Assembly (NCBI RefSeq): GCF_900188145.1 | Contig: NZ_FZOJ01000006.1 | Location: 62,001-126,000 of the forward strand | Source: Anaerovirgula multivorans | GTDB lineage: Bacteria > Bacillota > Clostridia > Peptostreptococcales > Natronincolaceae | Reading direction: 5' to 3' | DNA: 64,000 nt | Part shown: piece after piece, positions 57,842 through 64,000 of the stretch | How the letters are laid out: every line of letters begins with the position of its first letter | How positions within the stretch are numbered: the first letter of the stretch is position 1 | The notes under the pieces: model-generated | Told to the model about the DNA's origin: nothing | Databases searched by the model: none | What the model saw: only the letters and a program-made list of their open reading frames with translations | Made by a program: the position numbers and the translations under genes

Positions 57842-58098
57842 CAATAACAGGAATAGTTAGAAGAGTTGATGATTTAGGTAGAGTGGTAATCCCAAAGGAA
57901 ATACGTAGGGCAAATAAAATTAAGGAAGGTGACCCGCTGGAAATAATACACACAACTGAGGGTATTTTGCTTAAGAAGTACACAGAACATAATTATTGTG
58001 TATTCTGCAATACATCAACTGAGATTGAACTAGATGGGATCAGTGTATGTACACACTGTATTAGTAGACTTGGAAAATTGATGAAGGAGGAAAAATAA
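57838..58098 (+). CDS. AbrB/SpoVT-like transcription regulator with zinc knuckle
   Basis: About 86 residues from TTG 57838 (GTG 57835 possible). Residues 3-48 are a swapped-hairpin AbrB domain: T-G-I-V-R-R-V-D-D-L-G-R-V-V-I-P, E-I-R-R, then E-I-I-H...I-L-L-K-K-Y. The C-terminus adds C-V-F-C and C-T-H-C. Such proteins bind DNA as transition-state regulators in Bacillota. It may control phage or host genes. Confidence 0.9.
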   Translation: MTITGIVRRVDDLGRVVIPKEIRRANKIKEGDPLEIIHTTEGILLKKYTEHNYCVFCNTSTEIELDGISVCTHCISRLGKLMKEEK

Positions 58099-58099
58099 C

Positions 58100-58276
58100 A
58101 TGTTAAAAGTTAAATTTGAAATGGAGAAAGAAACTAAGAACACAGTAAGATTTGCAGAGGTAGAGGAAGAAGGTTATGCCAAAGTAGGTACTATTTATAT
58201 ACCTAAGTCCACCCTCGCTCAGAATGGTATTGATAAAGAAAAGGGTTTTACTATGGAGATTAAGGCAGTCAAATAG
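58100..58276 (+). CDS. 58-aa conserved hypothetical protein
   Basis: ATG 58100 after AAGGAGGAA. Beta-type: V-R-F-A-E-V-E-E... V-G-T-I-Y-I-P-K. The pattern occurs in other Gram-positive phages. Function unknown. Confidence 0.65.
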   Translation: MLKVKFEMEKETKNTVRFAEVEEEGYAKVGTIYIPKSTLAQNGIDKEKGFTMEIKAVK

Positions 58277-58462
58277 GCTGCCCCTCCCCCACCCTACTAT
58301 TTAGTAATTCTCATATGTTTCAACAATATTAGGATCAACCATCATAAACCCTCCTAGATTATATTCTTATTGAGGGTATTCGACATAAAACTCAAAAATC
58401 CTTTTTGGAAATATTTTGCATTTAAATTCCATATTTTCCACTTTTAGTTAAGCGGAATATGA

Positions 58463-58678
58463 GACATACTACAGCTTATCCAATTATCTGAAAAAGAAGA
58501 TGGCTCTGATACGGTATGTGTTGACGGTAGCATGGTACTTACAGAAGATTTAGATTGTTATTATACACTAGTTAGCGCATTTGACTTGCTTAGACTTGAT
58601 TTCACAACAGGTGAATCAGAGAAAGATGGGGAATGCTACTATATTGATTTTGAATTCAGTAACAGGATGACTGATTAG
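58463..58678 (+). pseudogene. start-less gene remnant
   Basis: An open frame from 58463 ends at TAG 58676-58678 and reads like coding sequence (D-T-V-C-V-D-G-S-M-V, then Y-Y-I-D-F-E-F), but it has no usable start before ATG 58531 and no ribosome site. The gap 58277-58722 otherwise shows only C-rich tracts and a 13-codon minus-strand frame with a good ribosome site. Confidence 0.4.
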
Positions 58679-58722
58679 CCTCTCCCCTACCCTTCTGTGG
58701 AGATAGAAAGAGGAGGATAAGT

Positions 58723-58953
58723 ATGAAAAAGACTAGAGCACAATATGAGAGATACCTCAATGATTTCGGCGTGCCTGAGTCAGAAAAGTATAATAATGGC
58801 GGGCGAATTAGAGGTAAAAGATACGGAAGCTGGCTAAGAAGAATTGACTCTATATTATTCGACGTTATGTACAATGAGCACTTGAGGCAATTAAATAAAC
58901 TGCCCCCTACCCTTCTATATGGGCGGGGGAGAAGTAAGGAGGGAGTTAGATGA
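58723..58953 (+). CDS. small basic protein
   Basis: 76 residues after AGGAGGATAAG. Arg/Lys-rich (R-G-K-R-Y-G-S-W-L-R-R). Ends in ATGA overlap with the next gene. Confidence 0.6.
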   Translation: MKKTRAQYERYLNDFGVPESEKYNNGGRIRGKRYGSWLRRIDSILFDVMYNEHLRQLNKLPPTLLYGRGRSKEGVR

Positions 58954-59177
58954 GTTATGTAGGAATAATTAAACTAAAAAAGCAAGATGTTCCATATGAA
59001 GAAATTGAAGGTTTTAGGTATGACACAGGTTCATATTATATGGATACTGCTAGAGACATATTTGACGACCTGTGTTCTAATTTATCCGTAGCTAGTAGCT
59101 GTCAAGTGCGATGGGAGTTTGAAGGAATAGGACAAGGACATTACTGTGATGACTGGTATTTTGGAAGGAGGAGGTAA
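58950..59177 (+). CDS. small hypothetical protein
   Basis: 75 residues; ATG overlaps the prior stop, GGAGGGAG upstream. Aromatic-rich, ends F-G-R-R-R. Unknown. Confidence 0.6.
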   Translation: MSYVGIIKLKKQDVPYEEIEGFRYDTGSYYMDTARDIFDDLCSNLSVASSCQVRWEFEGIGQGHYCDDWYFGRRR

Positions 59178-59179
59178 AG

Positions 59180-59392
59180 ATGGATAAGAAAGAAATTACT
59201 ACCTTTACTTGCCACAGTTGTAAACACGAATTTACATGGGACAGGGGTAATGACATAAGAGGAAACATTTATCAGTGTGAGAATTGTGACAAGTATATAT
59301 GTTTTAGCTGCCTGTTTGAAAATGAGCATAATGTAGGAGAGATGGCTGAAGTATTGTGCCTAGATTGTTTGAGAGGGAGAAGAATAGCATGA
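59180..59392 (+). CDS. small zinc-binding protein
   Basis: 70 residues with C-H-S-C, C-E-N-C, C-F-S-C and C-L-D-C: two probable zinc sites in a RING/ribbon-like order. Ends in ATGA overlap with the next gene. Confidence 0.65.
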   Translation: MDKKEITTFTCHSCKHEFTWDRGNDIRGNIYQCENCDKYICFSCLFENEHNVGEMAEVLCLDCLRGRRIA

Positions 59393-59520
59393 TAACAAAG
59401 ATTGATATTAGAGACCATATACTATCATTTAATGTAGATGGCATATGGGTAGAAGTCAATTGTTGTGATACCGAGCAAGCCGAGAGATTAGTAATAAAAC
59501 TGTTGAAGGAAGGTGTTTAA
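59389..59520 (+). CDS. 43-aa hypothetical protein
   Basis: ATG overlaps the previous TGA; GAGAGGGAGAAG upstream. Beta strand then helix with a C-C pair. Unknown. Confidence 0.55.
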   Translation: MITKIDIRDHILSFNVDGIWVEVNCCDTEQAERLVIKLLKEGV

Positions 59521-59521
59521 A

Positions 59522-59818
59522 TTGAAATTACTTACAGAAGAAATTAGAAAACTTATCCTGCCCCTCTACTCCACTGAGGAAGTTGAGGAAAAGGTTGCAG
59601 TCGTTAAGTTCTTTGACCCCTACAGTTCGTGGACGTGGTATGTCATTGAGGGCGAAGAACAGGAAAATGGCGATTATCTATTCTTTGGATTGGTACATGG
59701 TTTTGAAAGAGAATATGGCTACTTTGCGTTAAATGAATTAGAAAGCATTGATTTCATGGGAGCACCACGAATCGAAAGAGACTTATACTTCTCCCCTACC
59801 CCAGTTTCAAAATTATAA
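59522..59818 (+). CDS. DUF2958-family protein
   Basis: 98 residues from TTG 59522 (GGAAGGTG upstream). Pattern matches DUF2958: L-P-L-Y-S-T-E-E, V-K-F-F-D-P, W-T-W-Y-V-I-E-G, F-F-G-L-V-H-G-F-E-x-E-Y-G-Y-F, I-E-R-D-L-Y-F. The family is common on plasmids and phages; function unknown. Confidence 0.85.
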   Translation: MKLLTEEIRKLILPLYSTEEVEEKVAVVKFFDPYSSWTWYVIEGEEQENGDYLFFGLVHGFEREYGYFALNELESIDFMGAPRIERDLYFSPTPVSKL

Positions 59819-59832
59819 GGAGGTGTTAAACA

Positions 59833-60105
59833 GTGATTGCAATGTCAAAAGCAGAAGCTGTGGAAAAAGGACTGCCTACTTATAACGAAGGAGCACATAA
59901 ATTAATTGATGTAAGTGATAATAGCACGTTAATTTTATTAATGCCTAACGGTGTATATGTAACAGTAGCTTCCATAGGTAATGTTGGTGCTGACTGGGCA
60001 TGTCTGGATATAAAAGTACAGAGTTCTACCACACAGCGAATAGTAGCTGAGAAAATGATAGATCTTCTTGACGGAACTTATTCGCTAGATATAAACGTTA
60101 TATAG
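59833..60105 (+). CDS. hypothetical protein
   Basis: 90 residues from GTG 59833 (AAGGAGGTG upstream). Alpha/beta, acidic end. Last gene before a terminator. Confidence 0.6.
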   Translation: MIAMSKAEAVEKGLPTYNEGAHKLIDVSDNSTLILLMPNGVYVTVASIGNVGADWACLDIKVQSSTTQRIVAEKMIDLLDGTYSLDINVI

Positions 60106-60114
60106 TTCACCTAC

Positions 60115-60139
60115 CCCCACCCATAAAATTTGGGTGGGG
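60115..60139 (+). terminator. hairpin terminator
   Basis: CCCCACCC (60115-60122) pairs with GGGTGGGG (60132-60139); the promoter box TTAACT begins two bases later. Confidence 0.7.
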
Positions 60140-60141
60140 TC

Positions 60142-60171
60142 TTAACTTTTTGCAATTGTTCAGGTAAGTAA
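60142..60171 (+). promoter_or_regulatory. phage promoter-like element (TTAACT-N15-GGTAAGTAA)
   Basis: TTAACT (60142-60147), 15 bases, GGTAAGTAA (60163-60171), then TAATAAGGGAGG. It heads the MazF operon. Confidence 0.8.
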
Positions 60172-60193
60172 TAATAAGGGAGGTACTAGAAAG

Positions 60194-60298
60194 ATGTTTG
60201 ACAAACTGTCAGACAAATACAGCGAGATAGTATTCCGCATAACTACCCAAGGACGATTTAATACATACTGGGCGGCTTGGGCTAGGGACGAATATTAA
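60194..60298 (+). CDS. 34-aa peptide upstream of MazF
   Basis: ATG 60194 follows AAGGGAGG. It has V-F-R-I-T-T-Q-G-R-F and W-A-A-W-A. Too short for a MazE-type antitoxin fold. Unknown. Confidence 0.5.
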   Translation: MFDKLSDKYSEIVFRITTQGRFNTYWAAWARDEY

Positions 60299-60310
60299 AG
60301 GAGGGGGCAT

Positions 60311-60658
60311 ATGCGAAGGGGCGATATTTATTATGCAGATTTAAGTCCAGCAGTAGGGTCTGAGCAAGGAGGTACAAGACCTGTTCTAGTAGTGCAAAAT
60401 AACGTAGGGAACAAGCATAGCCTAACGGTCATCATTACAGCCATTACATCCGTGATTGACAAAGCAAAGTTACCAACACACGTAGAGGTTAATGCTCTAG
60501 AATATGGTTTAACAAAGGATTCTGTCATATTACTGGAACAAGTTAGAACACTAGATAAAAAGAGGCTAAAGGAAAAAATTGGCCATATAGATGGTGAGAC
60601 GATGTTGAAAGTAAATGAGGCTTTGTCTATAAGCCTCGGATTGGGGGAAAGAGTATGA
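60311..60658 (+). CDS. mazF: MazF/PemK-type toxin (endoribonuclease)
   Basis: 115 residues. Full MazF/NdoA pattern: [34 protein letters not shown] and [10 protein letters not shown]. These ribonucleases cut mRNA at short sites. No MazE antitoxin is adjacent. The start of the next gene overlaps its stop (ATGA). It may shut down host translation or serve in phage competition. Confidence 0.92.
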   Translation: MRRGDIYYADLSPAVGSEQGGTRPVLVVQNNVGNKHSLTVIITAITSVIDKAKLPTHVEVNALEYGLTKDSVILLEQVRTLDKKRLKEKIGHIDGETMLKVNEALSISLGLGERV

Positions 60659-61965
60659 AAATTTCTGATCTAGAGGGTAAAAAAATGGCTGTACATTGCA
60701 AAACAAAAGAACTATCTGATAAATTTTTAAACAAGCTTGAGTTATCTGGCTTTGACACCTTACTAAGTGACAGGTGGAATATATACGGTAAAAACACATG
60801 CTACAGTATCTACAAAGGCAAAGTATACTATGGTCGCTACAGTTACTACGAAAGTGAGGATTACGAGATACACGAATTTGAAGGGTGGGAGGAAGAGTTG
60901 AGAATAAAAACAATTGAGCAACTACAAAAGCTAGGGAAAAAGGATGTTATTAGGTGTAAAACACTAGACTTGGCTACAGAGTTTTTAGCCAAGCTGCACA
61001 GCAAAGGGTATAGATGGGCTTCACATGATTCGTTAGTTGGTGAGAGCAACTGGGATAAGTACGGTAGCCAAACATGCTACTTCGTGGAAGGTAAGCAATT
61101 GTGTTATTCTGACGACCTTTATTTTGAACGTAATGGTTTCAAGATATATGAATTTGAAGGGTGGGAGGATGAGCTGAATATTAAAAAAGGTATGATAATA
61201 CACTGTGAGACAGAGCAACAAGCTATACGACTACTAGAAGATTTAGATAGAAGAGGTTATAAATGGTTGTCTGGTAGTAGCTTAACATTGCATGCTAGCT
61301 GGGGAATACACAAGGAAGAGACTTGTTATAGCATCGGTAGCGGTATGGTGCAGTATGCAAGTTTAGGCTTTTACAAAAGGAGTGGTAGTGAGGTGACTAA
61401 GTTTAGTGATTTGCTTATACCCCATTGTATTGAAGAAAGGAAACTATACAGCTCAGTTCTTAGTAACTTCAATGGACATCGTGTAGTAGAGTTCTATGAG
61501 GACAGCGAAGGTCAGCCTAACATTGTCTTTTCCAGTGGTTGTGTTTATGAAGGTTACAAGAGGCTTAAAGATTTTGAGGCTAACGTTGAAATCAAATATG
61601 GGAGTAATAAAAATTCACTTGTTTATAGGACATATATGTTAGAGGCTGATAAAATGAGACTTGCTCTCAATCTCCCCGCCCTAGGAACTTATGTAGCTAT
61701 TTTTAGAGAGCTATTGGGCAAGTTCATACCTTCTGAGTTAGCAGAGAGTGGTTTAGCTGAAACTGCTCGCAACCATGTATGCTTGTGGGTGCGTGTAGCC
61801 TTGGATCATAGCAGCTCCTTCAGCTATGATTCAGATAATGTAATCATGTCTTACGAAGTAGCTGACCAAAATCTTAGTTTTAATATAGGGGTAGATCAAC
61901 TATGTGTGGCACTAGGAGTAACTAAAGAAGAAATATATAATTCGATTAAGTACACGAGTAGCTAA
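60655..61965 (+). CDS. protein with three tandem TCY-repeat domains
   Basis: 436 residues. Three copies of an about 72-residue domain (11-78, 97-170, 180-251): H/R-C-x-T, A/S-x-x-F/L-L, W at about +30, T-C-Y at 48-50, 140-142 and 223-225, then Y and a closing F-E-G-W in the first two. A C-terminal 180-residue domain is unrelated. The gene is coupled to mazF by ATGA overlap, so it could modulate the toxin, but its function is unknown. Confidence 0.8.
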   Translation: MKISDLEGKKMAVHCKTKELSDKFLNKLELSGFDTLLSDRWNIYGKNTCYSIYKGKVYYGRYSYYESEDYEIHEFEGWEEELRIKTIEQLQKLGKKDVIRCKTLDLATEFLAKLHSKGYRWASHDSLVGESNWDKYGSQTCYFVEGKQLCYSDDLYFERNGFKIYEFEGWEDELNIKKGMIIHCETEQQAIRLLEDLDRRGYKWLSGSSLTLHASWGIHKEETCYSIGSGMVQYASLGFYKRSGSEVTKFSDLLIPHCIEERKLYSSVLSNFNGHRVVEFYEDSEGQPNIVFSSGCVYEGYKRLKDFEANVEIKYGSNKNSLVYRTYMLEADKMRLALNLPALGTYVAIFRELLGKFIPSELAESGLAETARNHVCLWVRVALDHSSSFSYDSDNVIMSYEVADQNLSFNIGVDQLCVALGVTKEEIYNSIKYTSS

Positions 61966-61989
61966 AATATATCTGTCGAAGTTTATTTA

Positions 61990-62019
61990 TTGACAACCCC
62001 TCCCCTCTTGCTATATTAT
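61990..62019 (+). promoter_or_regulatory. canonical sigma-A-type promoter
   Basis: TTGACA (61990-61995), 16 bases, TATATT (62012-62017; TATTAT at 62014 is an alternative). A perfect 10-bp inverted repeat, CCTCCCCTCT and AGAGGGGAGG (61999-62008, 62038-62047), brackets the -10 box; its right arm is the ribosome site. Confidence 0.7.
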
Positions 62020-62056
62020 GTGGTTAAACCGATATACAGAGGGGAGGTGGTTATTC

Positions 62057-62299
62057 TTGGAGACTTTGAAAAAGCATTTAAGAGACAAATTTATGGCGGG
62101 GGAAAGCGAGGGATACGAAATAGTAATTGCTCTGCTTACACTTGTTAAAGCAGAGAAGATTGGAGAAGAAGATATTCTAGACATTCTAATGTTCGTACAT
62201 TTCGATAACTTAAAAGGTGTATTATCTTCCCTTGTAAAAGCTTCAGAACTAGTGGATGATGATATGATAGATGATATAATTAAATCGGCAGGTAGGTGA
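62057..62299 (+). CDS. small helical protein
   Basis: 80 residues from TTG 62057 (GGGGAGGTGG upstream; an earlier ATG lies in the promoter). Helical and acidic. No family recognised. Confidence 0.6.
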   Translation: METLKKHLRDKFMAGESEGYEIVIALLTLVKAEKIGEEDILDILMFVHFDNLKGVLSSLVKASELVDDDMIDDIIKSAGR

Positions 62300-62304
62300 G
62301 CAGC

Positions 62305-62400
62305 ATGTTGTTATTTCTTTTTGTTGTATTTATATGTCTGATGATGATACTAAACTCATTTTCTATAGTCTTAAACAACTTACTAAGTGTCTCTTTGTAA
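62305..62400 (+). CDS. 31-aa transmembrane peptide
   Basis: ATG 62305 after GTAGGTGAG. One hydrophobic segment. After its TAA the same frame continues, with a further hydrophobic stretch, to TAA 62512-62514, so it may be the front half of a two-segment membrane protein broken by a nonsense codon. A terminator overlaps its end. Confidence 0.45.
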   Translation: MLLFLFVVFICLMMILNSFSIVLNNLLSVSL

Positions 62401-62411
62401 AAAAGAGACCT
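62389..62411 (+). terminator. hairpin terminator
   Basis: GTCTCTTT pairs with AAAGAGAC, but the following bases TTAATCTATTTTT give only a delayed T-run. Confidence 0.55.
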
Positions 62412-62522
62412 TAATCTATTTTTGACAAGTTTTGTGGACTTAATTCAGCTTATTTTTGCTGTAGCAATTCTATTTGGTGCCTTATACTTGTTAATGAAGT
62501 TATCCGACTGCTAAATTTTTCC

Positions 62523-62552
62523 TTAATTTTTAGTGGCTAGTCGGGTATGTAT
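62523..62552 (+). promoter_or_regulatory. phage promoter-like element (TTAATT-N15-GGTATGTAT)
   Basis: TTAATT (62523-62528), 15 bases, GGTATGTAT (62544-62552), then TAATAAGAAAGGAAG. It heads the helicase operon. Confidence 0.75.
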
Positions 62553-62575
62553 TAATAAGAAAGGAAGTGATGTAA

Positions 62576-63091
62576 TTGCGGACAAGGCTAGAACCTTATA
62601 TACAAAATAACGTATTATCGTTAAGGAAACTTAAAGAGGTCTCCCCCGCTCTCTACAAGTACATGCTTACTTGTGGTGACGAGTATAATGGTATAGAGAT
62701 ACTAGATGACTCAAAAGTAATAAAGGGCGGTGATATCAAAAAGTACCTAACCCACTACTATGGTGAGGTTGTAGATGTGTCACGCCTCAGGAGGGGTGCC
62801 CTCTATATTTACAACAAGATTGTCAGTATGGGTAACGTCCAGAAGGTTATAGAGGGGTGGGGGTTTACAGTTATTTATGAAGGAAAGGCAACTGAGTACT
62901 CTCTAAAAAAAGATCTGCAGAAGTATGTTATCAGGGGCAACATTCTGGGAAGGCTACCTAAGGATATACAGAATAAAGTGTGGTATTTAGCCAATAAAAA
63001 TAAAATGTCTGTGGGTGAATACTTGAATAAACTAGGCTACATTAAAGGAACTAGAAAGCTATGGCGGAGGTATGCGGATGATAAAAGCTAA
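62576..63091 (+). CDS. hypothetical protein upstream of helicase
   Basis: 171 residues from TTG 62576 (AAGGAAGTGATG upstream). Basic and helical with V-S-R-L-R-R-G-A-L and a C-terminal R-K-L-W-R-R-Y. It overlaps the helicase start by 14 bases, suggesting a partner role. Not recognised. Confidence 0.65.
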   Translation: MRTRLEPYIQNNVLSLRKLKEVSPALYKYMLTCGDEYNGIEILDDSKVIKGGDIKKYLTHYYGEVVDVSRLRRGALYIYNKIVSMGNVQKVIEGWGFTVIYEGKATEYSLKKDLQKYVIRGNILGRLPKDIQNKVWYLANKNKMSVGEYLNKLGYIKGTRKLWRRYADDKS

Positions 63092-64000
63092 AAAAATCGA
63101 TACTAAAATAGGTGCTAGGGTTAAGCTAGAGTTTAGAAAGAACGAATTGATCGAGAGGGTACTTGCTACAATGAAAGGGGCTTTCTATGACAGGGTTACA
63201 AAATCTTGGACTCTCCCCTACTCTGCCCGCCCCGATATAGAGAAAAAACTAGGTAACTTCCTACTCATATGGGAAGATGAAGATACCCCCTTCAATGGTG
63301 GTATTGATATGTCCACTATCCCTATACAGCCAGTTGTACCAGGGTACAGTGTAGAGTATAACAAAGCAGGGGAAGTGGTGGGAGCGACTGGGTTCAAGGT
63401 TCCACCGTATGGTGCTTTTCAAGTACAGGGTTTTAACATTATGGTAGAGAGAGACTTTGCTATTATTGGAGATCATATGGGTTTGGGGAAGACGTTTCAG
63501 TCAATAACCGCAATAGAGGCTAGGAAGAAACTTGGTCAATTGCAAAGGTGCCTTGTGCTTACTAAGGCTACCCTGCTCTATAACTGGCGGGACGAGGTAG
63601 AAAAATTCACAGATTGTAAAGCAGTAGTCTTAACAGGACCACCTAAGCAGAGACATAAAATGTTAATAGAGTTAGAAAAAGACACAAGCTGGACGTTCCT
63701 GATCATGTCCTATGAGACGTATAGGATAGCTAACATTAGCGTAACAAGCATAGATGACGCTTTACCTATAGACGCACTACTCCTTGACGAAGCTCATAAA
63801 ATACGCAACCCCATGTCACGGATAGGACAGTGTGTTAACCATATCTACTTCAAGTATGTCTATCTACTCACCGCCACCCCTATTCTAAACACGCCACTGG
63901 AATCATTTAACTATCTAAAACTAGGTAAGAAATTACCTGTAAGTGGTAGTAGTATTGTGCAGGAATGGTGGAATTTCAAGGACAGATATGCTGTCTACGG
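63078..64000 (+). CDS. SNF2-family helicase, cut by window end
   Basis: At least 307 residues from ATG 63078 (GGCGGAGGT upstream); the 3' end is outside. Motif I D-H-M-G-L-G-K-T near 134-141, motif Ia V-L-T-K-A, motif II L-L-D-E-A-H-K near 235, motif III L-T-A-T-P. An N-terminal about 85-residue domain resembles HARP/SMARCAL1-type leaders. Such phage helicases remodel forks or DNA-protein complexes. Confidence 0.9.
   Translation, partial: MIKAKKIDTKIGARVKLEFRKNELIERVLATMKGAFYDRVTKSWTLPYSARPDIEKKLGNFLLIWEDEDTPFNGGIDMSTIPIQPVVPGYSVEYNKAGEVVGATGFKVPPYGAFQVQGFNIMVERDFAIIGDHMGLGKTFQSITAIEARKKLGQLQRCLVLTKATLLYNWRDEVEKFTDCKAVVLTGPPKQRHKMLIELEKDTSWTFLIMSYETYRIANISVTSIDDALPIDALLLDEAHKIRNPMSRIGQCVNHIYFKYVYLLTATPILNTPLESFNYLKLGKKLPVSGSSIVQEWWNFKDRYAVY

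Noticed and set aside
58301..58342. 13-codon minus-strand peptide with a good AGGAGGG site
   Set aside because: Too short to support as a gene; noted because the ribosome site is strong.
58420..58452. Extra minus-strand promoter of the TTAACT family
   Set aside because: TTAACT is present but the second box (GGAATTTAA) deviates and no gene of convincing length follows.
1..64000. tRNA, rRNA, integrase or insertion sequence
   Set aside because: I saw no cloverleaf-like gene, no recombinase motif and no transposase; the IS66-like gene lacks its partners and ends.

Overview
The window reads as about 64 kb of a large tailed bacteriophage (or prophage) of a Gram-positive, low-GC host (Bacillota), and both ends run past the window. 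The evidence is a complete head-tail gene order, strong GGAGG-type ribosome binding sites, frequent TTG/GTG starts, an AbrB/SpoVT-like regulator, a MazF-type toxin, an XhlA-type lysis protein and SLH (S-layer homology) segments on virion proteins. There is one major tail protein, a frameshifted pair of tail chaperones, a very long tape measure and no sheath gene, so the particle is most likely a siphovirus. I see no integrase, tRNA or rRNA.

Layout: 1-31.5 kb, minus strand, is the late region. In transcription order it holds portal, prohead protease fused to scaffold, decoration protein, major capsid protein, four head-tail connector/completion genes, a lysis cassette (membrane protein, XhlA-like, amidase, holin), major tail protein, tail chaperones, tape measure, an SLH baseplate protein, a broken AntA antirepressor, a second SLH protein, an M23 peptidase-containing tail hub, and a series of adsorption/baseplate proteins. 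31.5-36.8 kb holds replication and packaging: a DnaC-like loader (+), and on the minus strand a replisome organiser with a repeat-rich candidate origin, a GIY-YIG-like gene and both terminase subunits. 37-38.9 kb is a plus-strand cargo island: a second broken antirepressor, a HesB/IscA-like gene interrupted by one in-frame UGA that is followed by a hairpin in the position of a bacterial SECIS element, and a glycine-zipper protein. 39-43.5 kb holds small minus-strand operons (Cys-rich proteins, a DnaQ-like exonuclease) and a few plus-strand genes. 43.7-64 kb is a dense plus-strand early/middle region of small, often overlapping genes: many small Cys4 proteins, a 3D-domain wall protein, an M20-like metallopeptidase, an IS66-Orf2-like protein, AbrB-like, MazF, a three-copy repeat-domain protein, and a SNF2 helicase cut by the window end.

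Transcription seems to be organised by a phage-specific promoter-like element, TTAACT, then exactly 15 bases, then GGTATATAA-like. I found 13 copies on both strands, each ahead of a gene or operon and often directly after a terminator hairpin. A second element (TTTTTA-rich, then CTATA) stands before the portal, terminase and GIY-YIG/replication operons. Two more genome-wide patterns stand out: very short CCCGCC/GGCGGG islands in an otherwise AT-rich sequence, and a roughly 30-bp repeat family in the 44.7-46.3 kb intergenic regions. The most unusual single locus is the possible phage selenoprotein at 37873-38139.
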